A stretch of 64,000 nt of DNA from JAODBQ01 sp047602055 (GCA_047602055.1 JASGIG010000001.1:1674001-1738000), one strand, 5' to 3'; numbered from the stretch's first letter, positions 24,771 to 33,433 are shown. A program made the numbers and translations. Notes: generated by a model not told the origin, from the letters alone.

Positions 24771-26021
24771 GTGCCGTCAGCGTCGCTCGCCCCGTTCGGG
24801 TCGAGGGCGTACACGATCATGTGGATCGGGGCGCTGGTGTCGAACATCGGCACGTGGATGGAGACGGTGGCGCTCAGCTACTACGTCGCCGACACCACCG
24901 GGAAGGCGTCGTGGGCGGCGATCGTCGGCGCCGCCGGCTTCTTCCCGTCCGCCATCCTCGGGCCGATCGGCTCGGCGATGTCGGACCGCCTGCACCGCGG
25001 GCGGATGCTCGTCGCCACGAACGCGCTCAACGGCCTGATCGCCGCGACGCTGGCGATCCTCGTCGGTACCGGCCGGGCGACGGCGGGGATCATCGCCCTG
25101 CTCGCGCTGGCCACCGGCTCGGTCGGCGCGTTCGGCTTCCCGGCGTTCCAGAACGCGCTGCCGCGCCTGGTGCCCCGCGAGCACCTCGTCGCGGCGATCG
25201 GCCTGTCGAACGCGCAGTGGAACCTCGGGCGGATCGTCGGCCCGTCGCTGGCCGGCATCGCCATCGCCATCGGTGGGATCGGCACGGCGCTGTGGTGCAA
25301 CGCGGCGAGCTTCCTCGCCGTCATCGCCTGCGTCCTGATCGTTCGCCTCGGCCCGTCCGGCGGGGAGCACCGGCCGGTGTTCGGCGCGCTCGCCGACGGC
25401 TTCCGCTTCGCCCGGCGCAACGCCGACATGCGCCGGATGATCCCGCTGATGATCGTGACGATCCTGATCGGCTCGCCGTTCATCGCCTTCGTCTCGCAGA
25501 TGGCGACGGTCGTGTTCCACGGCGACGAGCGCTCGACGTCGGTGCTCGTCGCCGCCCAGGGCATCGGCGCGGTGACCGGGGCGTTCATGCTCGGCTGGTC
25601 GACGCACCGCTTCGGCCTGTGGCGGGTGATGACGGCCACGATCGCCGTGCTCGCCGCGGCCCTCGTCTTCTACGGCGCGGCGCCGGCGCTGTGGACGGCG
25701 GCGATCGGCCTGGCCGGCTGCGGGTTCGGCTACGGCTCGTCGTTCACCACGTTCGCCGGCGTCAGCCAGGAGGCGGCGAGCGAGGACATGCGCGGCCGGG
25801 CGCTGGCGGTGAACACGTTCATCCTCGGCGCGCTGTACCCGATCGGTGCGCTGTCCCAGGGGTGGCTGTCCGACGTCGTCGGGCTGCGCTGGGTGACCGC
25901 TGGTTCCGGCGTCCTGCTGCTCGTCGCGCTGCTGTGGCGCCTGGCCGTGATCAGTCGCCAGCGCCGGGCGCCAGCACCTTGTTGTACAGCAGGCGCCAGC
26001 CGAACAGCAGCACGAAGGTGA
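24771..26021 (+). CDS. MFS transporter (MFS_3/enterobactin-exporter-like)
   Basis: A 416-residue transporter with about 12 hydrophobic segments. The start GSRAYTIMWIGALVSNIGTW and METVALSYYVAD, then SDRLHRGRMLVATNALNG between helices 2 and 4, are typical of the MFS_3 family of drug and siderophore exporters. It runs by proton antiport; the substrate is unknown. The last 71 nt overlap the convergent DUF3054 gene, and the final 20 or so residues (RRAPAPCCTAG) are probably an extension past the normal end. Confidence 0.87.
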   Translation: MPSASLAPFGSRAYTIMWIGALVSNIGTWMETVALSYYVADTTGKASWAAIVGAAGFFPSAILGPIGSAMSDRLHRGRMLVATNALNGLIAATLAILVGTGRATAGIIALLALATGSVGAFGFPAFQNALPRLVPREHLVAAIGLSNAQWNLGRIVGPSLAGIAIAIGGIGTALWCNAASFLAVIACVLIVRLGPSGGEHRPVFGALADGFRFARRNADMRRMIPLMIVTILIGSPFIAFVSQMATVVFHGDERSTSVLVAAQGIGAVTGAFMLGWSTHRFGLWRVMTATIAVLAAALVFYGAAPALWTAAIGLAGCGFGYGSSFTTFAGVSQEAASEDMRGRALAVNTFILGALYPIGALSQGWLSDVVGLRWVTAGSGVLLLVALLWRLAVISRQRRAPAPCCTAGASRTAARR

Positions 26022-26349
26022 AGATCGAGGCGACGACGACGAATGCCGCCGCGGTCCCGTCGTCGAACACGACGTGGCGCAGGACCATGCCGAGCGCGAC
26101 CGTCACCACCCAGACGACGCCGACCGTGGCGAGGCCGGTCGGGTTGCGCCAGCCTCGGGCCAGCAGCCAGCCGACGACGAGGGCGACGAGGAACGGCGCG
26201 GCGACGTGCGCCGTGGCCGAGACGAACGAGCCGCCCTCGTCGTGGCTGCGCCGCCCGAGGATCACGAACAGGACGATGCAGGTGACGTCGACGACGACGG
26301 CCAGCACCGCCAGGCCGGCCGGCGGTCGGCGCACGTCGGGTGCTGTCAT
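25951..26349 (-). CDS. DUF3054 membrane protein
   Basis: A 132-residue protein with four hydrophobic segments. VVDVTCIVLFVILGRRSHDEG near the start, then VGWLLARGWRNPTGLATVG and GMVLRHVVFDDGTAAAFVVV, are the DUF3054 signature, a family common in actinobacteria. No function is known. ATG 26349 is used as the family start. The gene converges on the MFS gene with a 71-nt overlap. Confidence 0.88.
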   Translation of the reverse strand: MTAPDVRRPPAGLAVLAVVVDVTCIVLFVILGRRSHDEGGSFVSATAHVAAPFLVALVVGWLLARGWRNPTGLATVGVVWVVTVALGMVLRHVVFDDGTAAAFVVVASIFTFVLLFGWRLLYNKVLAPGAGD

Positions 26350-26389
26350 GGCCGATCCGCGTGGGTCCGTGCGAGGCCGTCGATCGTCC

Positions 26390-26477
26390 ACGCGCGGCGG
26401 CGCGACCGCCAGGGAGCCCGCCGCAGGAGGGGAGCAGCCGAAGCGAGCGCAGCGAGCGGAGGCCAGTCCCCGACCAT
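26390..26477. repeat. Dispersed 88-bp repeat, copy 2
   Basis: It is nearly identical to 3313-3400. It lies between the DUF3054 start and the flavin reductase stop; the last base of the repeat is the first base of that stop codon on the minus strand. It contains no gene. Confidence 0.8.
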
Positions 26478-27007
26478 CAGAGGAGCTCGAAGGTGCCGAG
26501 CTTGCCCTTGTAGAACAGCAGGGGAGCGGGATCGGGGTTGACCTCGTCGCCGATGTGCTCGAACTCGCGGATGCGACCCATGACGAAGTGGTGGTCGCCG
26601 GCGTCGACGACGCCCTCGATCGTGCAGTCCATCCAGGCGATTGCTCCCTGGATCATCGGCGAGCCGGTGACCGGCGCCGGGGTCCACTCGACGCCCTCGA
26701 ACGGGTTCTCGACCGTGCTCTTGGCGAACTGCCAGCACAGCTCGCCCTGGTCGTGGGCGAGGACGTTGACGCAGAACGCCTTGGTGACGAGGATCTCCTG
26801 CCAGCGATCCGACGTGATCATCGGCAGGAAGCCGACCAGCGGCGGGTCGAGCGACACGGAGGCGAACGAGCCGATCGTGAACCCGATCGGCCGGCCGTCG
26901 TCGACGCCGGTGATGATCGTCACCCCGGTGGGGAAGTGCCCGAGCACACGGCGGTACTTCGTCGGATCGATCACCGTGTGCGGCGGCTCGGGCTGCTCGT
27001 TCGTCAT
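26477..27007 (-). CDS. Flavin reductase-like FMN-binding protein
   Basis: A 176-residue split-barrel flavin reductase. YRRVLGHFPTGVTIITGVDD, then GFTIGSFASVSLDPPLVGFL and SDRWQEILVTKAFCVNVLA, are the classic flavin-reductase-like motif order; DAGDHHFVMGRI near residue 145 is also conserved. Such proteins supply reduced flavin to two-component monooxygenases, and none intact lies close by. A TAGATT -10 box lies 7 nt upstream. Confidence 0.92.
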   Translation of the reverse strand: MTNEQPEPPHTVIDPTKYRRVLGHFPTGVTIITGVDDGRPIGFTIGSFASVSLDPPLVGFLPMITSDRWQEILVTKAFCVNVLAHDQGELCWQFAKSTVENPFEGVEWTPAPVTGSPMIQGAIAWMDCTIEGVVDAGDHHFVMGRIREFEHIGDEVNPDPAPLLFYKGKLGTFELL

Positions 27008-27014
27008 CGCGCCG

Positions 27015-27020
27015 AATCTA
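27015..27020 (-). promoter_or_regulatory. -10 box of the flavin reductase gene (leaderless)
   Basis: Minus-strand TAGATT ends 7 nt before the ATG at 27007. Confidence 0.6.
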
Positions 27021-27050
27021 GACGCCGCTCCGCGCGCGATCGTGGGGTGC

Positions 27051-27581
27051 ATGAGCCAAGGCGCCGGGGACAAGCGCGCGATCCGCAGGCGGATGCTGCT
27101 GCTACGGGACCTGATCGACGACCGTCTGCTGCGCAGCGTGCAGCTGTGGGCCGACGTCGCCGCGCTCGACGAGTACCGCCGGGCGGCGACCGTGATGGCG
27201 TTCTGCGGGATCGCCGGCGAGCCGGACACCGACCCGCTGTTCGCCCGCCTCGCCGCCGACGGCAAGGCGCTGGTGCTGCCGCGTGCCGCCGGCGCCGGGC
27301 TGGAGGCCGCGCTGCCGGGCGACGCCCTCGTGCGCGGCCCGCACGGCGTGCGCGAGCCGACCGGGGCCACCGTCGACGCGGACGCGGTGGACCTCGTGCT
27401 CGTGCCCGGCGTGGCGTTCACCACCGACGGCTGCCGGCTCGGCCGCGGCGGCGGCCACTACGACCGCTTCCTCGCCGGCTGCACGGCCCCGAAGATCGGC
27501 GTGTGCTTCGCCGAGCAACTCGTCGACGCCCTCCCCGTGGAACCCCACGACGTGCGCGTCCACCGAGTCGTCGCCGCCTGA
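27051..27581 (+). CDS. 5-formyltetrahydrofolate cyclo-ligase
   Basis: A 176-residue ATP-dependent enzyme that converts 5-formyl-THF to 5,10-methenyl-THF. The N terminus has DKRAIRRRMLLLRD (the R/K-rich nucleotide loop), AFCGIAGEPDTDPLFARLAA corresponds to the middle strand, and the hallmark GVAFTTDGCRLGRGGGHYDR is near residue 125. It divergently faces the flavin reductase gene with 43 nt between starts. folD, acting on the same folate pool, is at 33.4 kb. Confidence 0.93.
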   Translation: MSQGAGDKRAIRRRMLLLRDLIDDRLLRSVQLWADVAALDEYRRAATVMAFCGIAGEPDTDPLFARLAADGKALVLPRAAGAGLEAALPGDALVRGPHGVREPTGATVDADAVDLVLVPGVAFTTDGCRLGRGGGHYDRFLAGCTAPKIGVCFAEQLVDALPVEPHDVRVHRVVAA

Positions 27582-27590
27582 CGAGCGGGG

Positions 27591-28910
27591 TCAGGCGTCG
27601 TCGTTGCCGTAGTACTCGCGGCCGAGGTGGGTGATCTGCTCTTCGCCCATCATCCAGCGCAGGGTGTTCTTCAGCTTGGTCAGCTGGATGAACAGGTCGT
27701 GCTCGGGATACAGGCCGGGCGCCACCTGCGGGCTCTTGTAGTAGAAGCTCAGCCACTCCTGGATGCCGCCGAGGCCGGCGCGCTGGGCGAGGTCGCTGAA
27801 CAGCACGAGGTCGAGCGCCAGCGGAGCGGCGAGGATCGAGTCACGGCACAGGAAGTCGACCTTGATCTGCATCGGGTAGCCGAGCCAGCCGAAGATGTCG
27901 ATGTTGTCCCACCCCTCCTTGTTGTCGCCGCGCGGGGGGTAGTAGTTGATCCGCACCTTGTGGTACACGTCGCCGTAGAGGTCCGGGTTCTTCGACGGCT
28001 CGAGGATGTCTTCCAGCACGCCGAGCTTGGACTCCTCCTTGGTCTTGAAGTTCTCCGGGGCGTCGAGCACCTCGCCGTCGCGGTTGCCGAGAATGTTCGT
28101 CGAGTACCAGCCGGCGAGGCCGAGCTGGCGGGCCTTGAGCATCGGGGCGAGCACGGTCTTCATCAGCGTCTGGCCGGTCTTGAAGTCCTTGCCGCTGATG
28201 GGGATGTTGCGGTCGGTGGCGAACTGGCGCAGCACCGGCGTGTCGACGGTGAGGTTCGGCGCACCGTTGGCGAACGGCACACCCTCCAGCAAGGCGGCGT
28301 AGGCGTAGAGCATCGACGGGGAGATCTCCGGGTCGTTGGCGTCGATCGCCTTCTCGAACGACTCGACGTCGCGGTGCGCCGGGCCCGGCTCGATGTAGAT
28401 CTCCGTCGACGCCGCCCAGATCATCACGACGCGGTCGAGCTGGTTCTCGTCGCCGAAGCGGTTGATGTCCTCGCGGATCTGCTCCAGCATCGCCCGCTTG
28501 CCGCGCACGTTCATGATGTGCTCGCCGTCGAGGCGGGTGGCGTACTGGCGCTCGAACGCGGCGTTCATCGGGCGGATGTCGCGGAGCACGTCGGCGACCT
28601 GCTCGACGTGCTTGCCGCCTTCGAGGACGCCGGCGCGGGTGGCGGCGACGTAGGCGTCGTCGGGGAACACGTCCCAGGCACCCCAGACGATGTCGTCGAG
28701 TGCGGCCAGCGGGACGAAGTCCTTGACCAGCGGGCTGCGGTCGTCGGTGCGCTTGCCGAGGCGGATCGTGCCCATCTGCGTGAGGCTGCCGATCGGCAGG
28801 CCGAGGCCCTTCTTGATCAACTCCACCCCGGCGATGAGGGTGGAGGCGACGGCGCCGAGGCCGACGGTGAGCACGCCGAGGCGGCCGGAAGCAGGTGCGA
28901 TCTCAGTCAT
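27591..28910 (-). CDS. ino1: Inositol-3-phosphate synthase
   Basis: A 439-residue NAD-dependent enzyme converting glucose-6-phosphate to inositol-3-phosphate, needed for phosphatidylinositol and mycothiol-type metabolites. GVLTVGLGAVASTLIAGVEL is the Rossmann start. IPISGKDFKTGQTLMKTVLA contains catalytic lysines, LAGWYSTNILGNRDG contains the domain swivel, and KVRINYYPPRGDNKEGWDNI and DSILAAPLALDLV follow. ATG 28910 is the family start, 7 nt after a near-consensus TATGAT. The divergent LysR gene starts 70 nt away and may control it. Confidence 0.95.
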   Translation of the reverse strand: MTEIAPASGRLGVLTVGLGAVASTLIAGVELIKKGLGLPIGSLTQMGTIRLGKRTDDRSPLVKDFVPLAALDDIVWGAWDVFPDDAYVAATRAGVLEGGKHVEQVADVLRDIRPMNAAFERQYATRLDGEHIMNVRGKRAMLEQIREDINRFGDENQLDRVVMIWAASTEIYIEPGPAHRDVESFEKAIDANDPEISPSMLYAYAALLEGVPFANGAPNLTVDTPVLRQFATDRNIPISGKDFKTGQTLMKTVLAPMLKARQLGLAGWYSTNILGNRDGEVLDAPENFKTKEESKLGVLEDILEPSKNPDLYGDVYHKVRINYYPPRGDNKEGWDNIDIFGWLGYPMQIKVDFLCRDSILAAPLALDLVLFSDLAQRAGLGGIQEWLSFYYKSPQVAPGLYPEHDLFIQLTKLKNTLRWMMGEEQITHLGREYYGNDDA

Positions 28911-28917
28911 TCCCGGA

Positions 28918-28923
28918 ATCATA
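28918..28923 (-). promoter_or_regulatory. -10 box of ino1 (leaderless)
   Basis: Minus-strand TATGAT, one base from consensus, ends 7 nt before the ATG at 28910. Confidence 0.65.
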
Positions 28924-28967
28924 AGCAACCTCGCGCTTGCCGTGAAGATGGTGAAGGAAGTCTGAAC

Positions 28968-28973
28968 TATCCT
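28968..28973 (+). promoter_or_regulatory. -10 box of the LysR gene (leaderless)
   Basis: TATCCT ends 7 nt before the GTG at 28981. Confidence 0.6.
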
Positions 28974-28980
28974 GCGACGG

Positions 28981-29967
28981 GTGGCGGCAACGCTTCCCGA
29001 CCTGACGATCCGCCAGCTGGAGTACCTCGTCGCGGTCGCCGACGAGCCGACGTGGGCCACCGCCGCCGAGCGTGTCGGCGTCAGCCCGTCGGCGCTGTCG
29101 CAGGGGCTCGCCGAGCTGGAGCGCCGCTTGGGCGTGCCGCTGTTCGAGTCGGCGGGGCGACGGCGGGTGCTGCGCGACTCGGCGGAGCCGGTGCTCGAGC
29201 ACGCCCGGCGGGTGCTCGCCCAGACCGCCGATCTCGTGTCGTGGTCGCAGGGCGTGCGCGCTGCCCAGCGTGGCCGGGTGCGGGTCGGGATGATCGATGT
29301 CGCCGCCGTCGTGCACTTCACCGGCGTGGTCGCCGCGTTCCGTGCCGAGCGACCCGACGTCGTGATGACGCTCACGGTCGCCCCGTCGGCCGACCTGCTG
29401 CGCGGCGTGCGCGACGGCTCGCTCGACCTCGCCGTGTGCGTCGCCCCGGCTGCGCCGCCGCCGGGGCTGTCCGTCGTCGAGCTGCTGCGCGAGCCGCTGG
29501 TCGTGATGGCCCCGCCCGGCACCACGATCGGGGTGCCGTCGACGTGGGGGCCGTGGGTGACGTTCCCCGCCGGCTCGCACACCCGTGCCCTGATCCTCGG
29601 CGCCCTGGCCCGGCTCGGTGCGCCGGTGACGATCGCCGCCGAGAGCCACCAGCCCGACGTCCTGCGCCAGATGGTCCAGCTCGGCCTCGGCTGGACCGTG
29701 CTGCCCCTGTCCGGCTCTGGCGCGCCGGCGGCGGCGCGAGCTGGCGTCGTCGACGGTCCGCCGCTCGTCGAGCGCGCCCTCGTGCTCGTCCGCCGCGCCG
29801 ACACGATCCACGATCCCGCGGCCGACGAGCTGGCCGCCTGGCTGGTTCGGGCGGCGTCGGCGAGATCGTCGGAGAGATCCTCGCCGGCGATGTCGAGAAC
29901 GTCCGGCCGGCGCCGTCCTCGGGTTGAAGGTGGCCGACGAGCGGGCACCCGAACCAAGGAGGCATGA
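28981..29967 (+). CDS. LysR-family transcriptional regulator
   Basis: A 328-residue regulator. The N-terminal HTH reads LTIRQLEYLVAVADEPTWAT and GVSPSALSQGLAELERRLG, then PLFESAGRRRVL. An effector-binding domain with RVRVGMIDVAAVVHFTGVVA follows. LysR proteins often control the divergently transcribed gene, here ino1, but the effector is unknown. The last 33 or so residues are Arg/Ser-rich and probably beyond the family's usual end. Its stop is 1 nt before the next start, so the YCII gene may be co-translated. Confidence 0.88.
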   Translation: MAATLPDLTIRQLEYLVAVADEPTWATAAERVGVSPSALSQGLAELERRLGVPLFESAGRRRVLRDSAEPVLEHARRVLAQTADLVSWSQGVRAAQRGRVRVGMIDVAAVVHFTGVVAAFRAERPDVVMTLTVAPSADLLRGVRDGSLDLAVCVAPAAPPPGLSVVELLREPLVVMAPPGTTIGVPSTWGPWVTFPAGSHTRALILGALARLGAPVTIAAESHQPDVLRQMVQLGLGWTVLPLSGSGAPAAARAGVVDGPPLVERALVLVRRADTIHDPAADELAAWLVRAASARSSERSSPAMSRTSGRRRPRVEGGRRAGTRTKEA

Positions 29968-29968
29968 G

Positions 29969-30376
29969 ATGGCCAAGTACCTGTTGCTCAAGCACTACCG
30001 GGGCGCGCCGGCGCCGGTGAACGACATCCCGATGGAGCGCTGGACGCCCGAGGAGCTCGACGCCCACGTGCGGTTCATGAACGACTTCGCCGCCCGGCTG
30101 CAGGAGACCGGCGAGCTCGTCGACGCCCAGGCGCTGTCGCCGACGGGCCTGTGGGTCCGCTCCGCCGGCGACGGGCGGCCGCCGGTCACCGACGGGCCGT
30201 TCGCCGAGACCAAGGACCTCGTCGCCGGCTGGATGGTCATCGACGTCGACAGCGAGGAGCGGGCGATCGAGCTGGCCGGCGAGCTGTCGTCGGCGCCCGG
30301 GGCCGGTGGCGAGCCGATCCACGAGTGGCTCGAGGTCCGCCCGTTCATGACCGAGCCGCCGAACGTGGGCGACTGA
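29969..30376 (+). CDS. YCII/DGPF-domain protein
   Basis: A 135-residue ferredoxin-like-fold protein. MAKYLLLKHYRGAPAPVND at the start and the eponymous DGPFAETKDLVAGWMVIDVD near residue 75 define it. In actinobacteria these proteins are regularly encoded beside ECF42 sigma factors, as here (sigma gene 55 nt downstream). A strong AAGGAGG lies 8 nt before the ATG, so unlike many neighbours it has a normal ribosome-binding site. Role unknown. Confidence 0.92.
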   Translation: MAKYLLLKHYRGAPAPVNDIPMERWTPEELDAHVRFMNDFAARLQETGELVDAQALSPTGLWVRSAGDGRPPVTDGPFAETKDLVAGWMVIDVDSEERAIELAGELSSAPGAGGEPIHEWLEVRPFMTEPPNVGD

Positions 30377-30392
30377 CGGTGGTTCCTCGACG

Positions 30393-30440
30393 ACGCGTGC
30401 ACCGGATCGGCTCGGATGTGAGCCGGTCCGGTGCACGCGT
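30393..30440 (+). terminator. Long hairpin between YCII and sigma-factor genes
   Basis: A 21-bp stem with one G-U pair and a 6-nt loop (GGATGT); the left arm starts ACGCGTGCACCGGATCGG. The right arm contains the GTG that would be the longest start of the sigma gene. It could be a terminator separating the two genes or control sigma-factor translation. No U-tract follows. Confidence 0.6.
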
Positions 30441-31615
30441 CCGGAGCAGCCGGCGGTGAGCGCCGATCCGAGCGACGTCGTCGTCGCCGAACGGCGGCGC
30501 CCGACGTGCTCGACGCGCTCCTGCGCCGCGGCGCCGACTTCGCCTCGGCGGAGGACGCCGTGCAGGAGGCGCTGGTGCGGGCGCTCGCCGCCTGGCGCGA
30601 CGGCGAGCCCGACGACCCCACCGCGTGGCTGGTGACGGTGGCATGGCGGTCGTTCCTCGACCAGGCCCGGTCCGCCAGCGCCCGCCGTGCTCGCGAGGAG
30701 CGCGTCGCCGGCGCGCCGCCGGACGCTCCGGTGACCGACGTCGACGACACCCTGCAGCTGTACTTCCTGTGCGCCCACCCGGCGCTGTCGCCGGCCTCGG
30801 CGGTGGCCCTGACGCTGCGAGCCGTCGGCGGCTTGACCACCCGCCAGATCGCCGAGGCCTACCTCGTGCCCGAGGCGACGATGGCCCAGCGGATCAGCCG
30901 TGCCAAGCGCACCGTCGCCGACACAGGGCTCGACCAGCCGGGTGACCTCGGCGCGGTGATGCACGTGCTGTACCTGATGTTCAACGAGGGCTACACCGGC
31001 GACGTCGACCTCGCCGCGGAGGCGATCCGCCTGGCCCGCCGGCTGGCCGGCGCCACCGACCATCCCGAGGTCACCGGGCTGCTGGCGCTGATGCTGTTGC
31101 ACCACGCCCGCCGGGCGGCGCGCACGGGGCCCGGCGGCGAGCTGGTCCCGTTGGCCGAGCAGGACCGCAGTCGCTGGGATCGCGCCCTCGCCGCCGAGGG
31201 CATCGAGATCCTGCAGGGCGCGCTGGCGCTGGACCGCCTCGGCCCGTACCAGGTGCAGGCGGCGATCGCCGCGCTGCACGCCGACGCGCCGAGCCTCGGC
31301 GACACCGACTGGGTGCAGCTCGTCGAGTGGTACGACGAGCTGCTCGCGCTCGTCGACACGCCGGTCGTCCGGCTCAACCGCGCCGTCGCGATCGGCGAGG
31401 TCGACGGCGCGCCGGCCGGGCTCGCCGCGCTGGCAGCGGTGCCCGACGGCGTGCCGCGCCGCAGCGCCGTCGCCGCCCACCTCCACGAGCGCAACGGCGA
31501 CCTGCGCACCGCCGCGGCGCTCCATGCGCGCGCCGCGGACGAAGCGACCAACGTGCCCGAGCGCAACCACCAGCTCCGCCAGGCGGCCCGGGTCAACCAG
31601 CTGCTCCAGCGCTGA
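30431..31615 (+). CDS. ECF RNA polymerase sigma factor with C-terminal extension (ECF42 type)
   Basis: Region 2 begins VLDALLRRGADFASAEDAVQ; region 4 contains LTLRAVGGLTTRQIAEAYLV and ATMAQRISRAKRTV. A long alpha-helical C-terminal domain follows, with VLYLMFNEGYTGD, LLALMLLHHARRAAR and LYDELLALVDTPVVRLNRAV-like blocks, ending ERNHQLRQAARVN. This layout and the adjacent DGPF gene identify ECF42. The 5' end is uncertain: GTG 30431 lies inside a hairpin, GTG 30456 gives a plausible N terminus (SADPSDVVVAER) but needs a one-base shift near 30495, and GTG 30506 would start right at the domain. Confidence 0.85.
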   Translation: MHASGAAGGERRSERRRRRRTAAPDVLDALLRRGADFASAEDAVQEALVRALAAWRDGEPDDPTAWLVTVAWRSFLDQARSASARRAREERVAGAPPDAPVTDVDDTLQLYFLCAHPALSPASAVALTLRAVGGLTTRQIAEAYLVPEATMAQRISRAKRTVADTGLDQPGDLGAVMHVLYLMFNEGYTGDVDLAAEAIRLARRLAGATDHPEVTGLLALMLLHHARRAARTGPGGELVPLAEQDRSRWDRALAAEGIEILQGALALDRLGPYQVQAAIAALHADAPSLGDTDWVQLVEWYDELLALVDTPVVRLNRAVAIGEVDGAPAGLAALAAVPDGVPRRSAVAAHLHERNGDLRTAAALHARAADEATNVPERNHQLRQAARVNQLLQR

Positions 31616-31650
31616 CGCAGCACGAGGCGGCTGGCACCGCCGTGGCCGCG

Positions 31651-31656
31651 TACTGT
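31651..31656 (+). promoter_or_regulatory. -10 box of the second enoyl-CoA hydratase (leaderless)
   Basis: TACTGT ends 7 nt before the ATG at 31664. Confidence 0.55.
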
Positions 31657-31663
31657 CCGGCGG

Positions 31664-32491
31664 ATGAGGCAGATCGATACGGGGACCGAGGACCTGCTCG
31701 CCAACGTCGACGACGGCGTGGCGACGCTGACGATGAACCGGCCCGATCGGCGCAACGCGATGTCGGGTCCGATGAACCAGGCGCTGGCGCGGGTGCTCGC
31801 CGAGGTCGAGGTGGCCGACGACGTCGGCTGCGTGGTGCTCACCGGCGCCGGCGGGGCGTTCTGCGCCGGCGGCGACGTCAAGGGGATGGCCAGCGGTGGT
31901 GACGGGGGAGCCGGGTCGGCGCCGATCGGCTACGACGCCCGCGTGCACCGCCAGCGGCTCAACCAGCGGGCCGTCAGCCAACGGCTGTACGAGATGCCCA
32001 AGCCGACGATCGCCGCGCTGCCCGGCGCTGCGGCCGGTGCCGGGCTGTCGATGGCGCTGGCCTGCGACCTGCGCTACGCCGTGCCCACCGCGGTGCTGAC
32101 GACGGCGTTCGCCAAGGTCGGCTTCGCCGGCGACTACGGCGGCACGTGGTTCCTCACCCGGCTCGTCGGCAGCGCCAAGGCCCGGGAGATGTACTTCTTC
32201 TCCGACAAGGTCACCGCCTCCGAGGCCGAGCGCCTCGGGTTGGTCAACGCCATCTTCCCGGCCGAGACGTTCGAGCAGGGCGTCGCCGACCGGGCCCGCC
32301 AGCTGGCCCACGGGCCGACCGTGGCGTACCGGTACATGAAGGAGAACCTCAACCGGGCGGTGCACGGCGAGCTCGGCGAGTGCCTCGACATGGAGGCCGC
32401 GCACCACATCCGCACCGGCCAGACCGACGATCACAATGAGGCGGCGAAGGCGTTCGTCGAGAAGCGGACGCCGGTCTTCCACGGCCGGTAG
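31664..32491 (+). CDS. Enoyl-CoA hydratase/isomerase family protein
   Basis: A 275-residue crotonase-fold enzyme. LTMNRPDRRNAMSGPMNQAL, the first oxyanion block GGAFCAGGDVKGM (about residue 65), the second LPGAAAGAGLSMALACDLR and FAKVGFAGDYGGTWFLTRLV with a candidate acidic residue are visible. The C-terminal IRTGQTDDHNEAAKAFVEKR is common in actinobacterial hydratases. It is less than 35% like-looking to the 4.6-kb paralogue by eye. Substrate open. It has its own leaderless promoter, so is monocistronic or the first gene. Confidence 0.87.
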   Translation: MRQIDTGTEDLLANVDDGVATLTMNRPDRRNAMSGPMNQALARVLAEVEVADDVGCVVLTGAGGAFCAGGDVKGMASGGDGGAGSAPIGYDARVHRQRLNQRAVSQRLYEMPKPTIAALPGAAAGAGLSMALACDLRYAVPTAVLTTAFAKVGFAGDYGGTWFLTRLVGSAKAREMYFFSDKVTASEAERLGLVNAIFPAETFEQGVADRARQLAHGPTVAYRYMKENLNRAVHGELGECLDMEAAHHIRTGQTDDHNEAAKAFVEKRTPVFHGR

Positions 32492-32497
32492 GAGCGG

Positions 32498-33260
32498 TCA
32501 CCCGTCCCGGCGGGCGACCTCGTCGAGCAGGCTGCGCACGAGGCGCGCCGAGGTGGTCGTCGCCTCGACGAACGGGACGTGGCCGGCGTCGTGCTCGACG
32601 TGCAGGCCGGCGCGGCGCAACGCGGCCCACGTCGCCAGGTGATTGCGCAGCGGGACGTGACGGTCGCGGTCGCCGGCGATCAGCAGGACCGGACAGCGGA
32701 TCTCGTGGAGCCGGTCCTCGACGTGGAACGTGCGCATCGACCGCGCCGCGCCCTCGATGTGGTTCGGGTGCGCCCGCTCGATCGTCGCCAGCAGCGCGGC
32801 CGTCGTCGCCTCGTCCGGCGGACGATGGAACGCGGCGCGCAGCAGCGCCCGCTGCTCCTCCGGCGTCGGGTGGGCCAGGCGATCGGCGGTGGCGTCGTCG
32901 ACGAAGTCGAGGCCGCGGGTCGACACCGGGGCGAACAGCACGAGGCCGCGCACCAGGTCCGGCCGGTCGAGGGCGAGCTGCAGGGCGATGCCGCCGCCGA
33001 GGCTGTGGCCGACGACGACCGCCGGGGCGTCGAGCAGGTCGGCGAGATCGGCGGCGAAGCTCGGGGATGGTCGAGCGCTCCCACGACGCCGGCGGCTCGC
33101 TGTCGCCGCAGCCGGGGAGGTCGACCACCGTCGCCCGGATCGGCGTGCCGGCGCGCGCCAGCTCGTCGAGCAGCGGCGCCCACGCCGAGCCGGCGTTCTG
33201 GAAGCCGTGGACGAAGACGACGTCGGCGCCCTCGCCGGTGCGGGTGACGTTCCATGCCAT
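32498..33260 (-). pseudogene. Alpha/beta hydrolase split by a homopolymer frameshift
   Basis: From ATG 33260 the frame reads WNVTRTGEGADVVFVHGFQN and DLPGCGDSEPPASWERSTIP. At a run of four G (33063-33066, plus strand) it breaks; one base fewer gives SFAADLADLLDAPAVVVGHS, the nucleophile motif GHSLGGG, and continuation to GDRDRHVPL (catalytic Asp) and HDAGHVPFVEAT (catalytic His). So all triad residues exist but in two frames, about 253 codons in total. It is either a recent pseudogene or a sequencing error; as an intact gene it would be a normal hydrolase. Confidence 0.75.
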
Positions 33261-33324
33261 CCGCAGATCGTCGCGAATCAAACCGGTCAGCGCTCGGCCG
33301 GTTCGCGTGGTCGTCAGCGGCGTC

Positions 33325-33369
33325 CTTGTCAGGCCTCGACCGGAATGGTTCCGGTCAGCGCCTGACAAG
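33325..33369. repeat. 45-nt palindromic repeat, copy D
   Basis: CTTGTCAGGC at the left end pairs with GCCTGACAAG at the right end, a change from the GTCGCGC of other copies that is compensated in both arms. Positions 11-13 are unpaired. Central CCGGAA-TGG-TTCCGG is intact. It lies between the divergent hydrolase and folD genes. Confidence 0.85.
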
Positions 33370-33419
33370 AACGGCTGCGACTCGGAGGAACGGGCAGGAC
33401 TCGTACGGCGGTGGGCGGT

Positions 33420-33425
33420 TAGCGT
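33420..33425 (+). promoter_or_regulatory. -10 box of folD (leaderless)
   Basis: TAGCGT ends 8 nt before the GTG at 33434. Confidence 0.55.
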
Positions 33426-33433
33426 CGGGGCAC

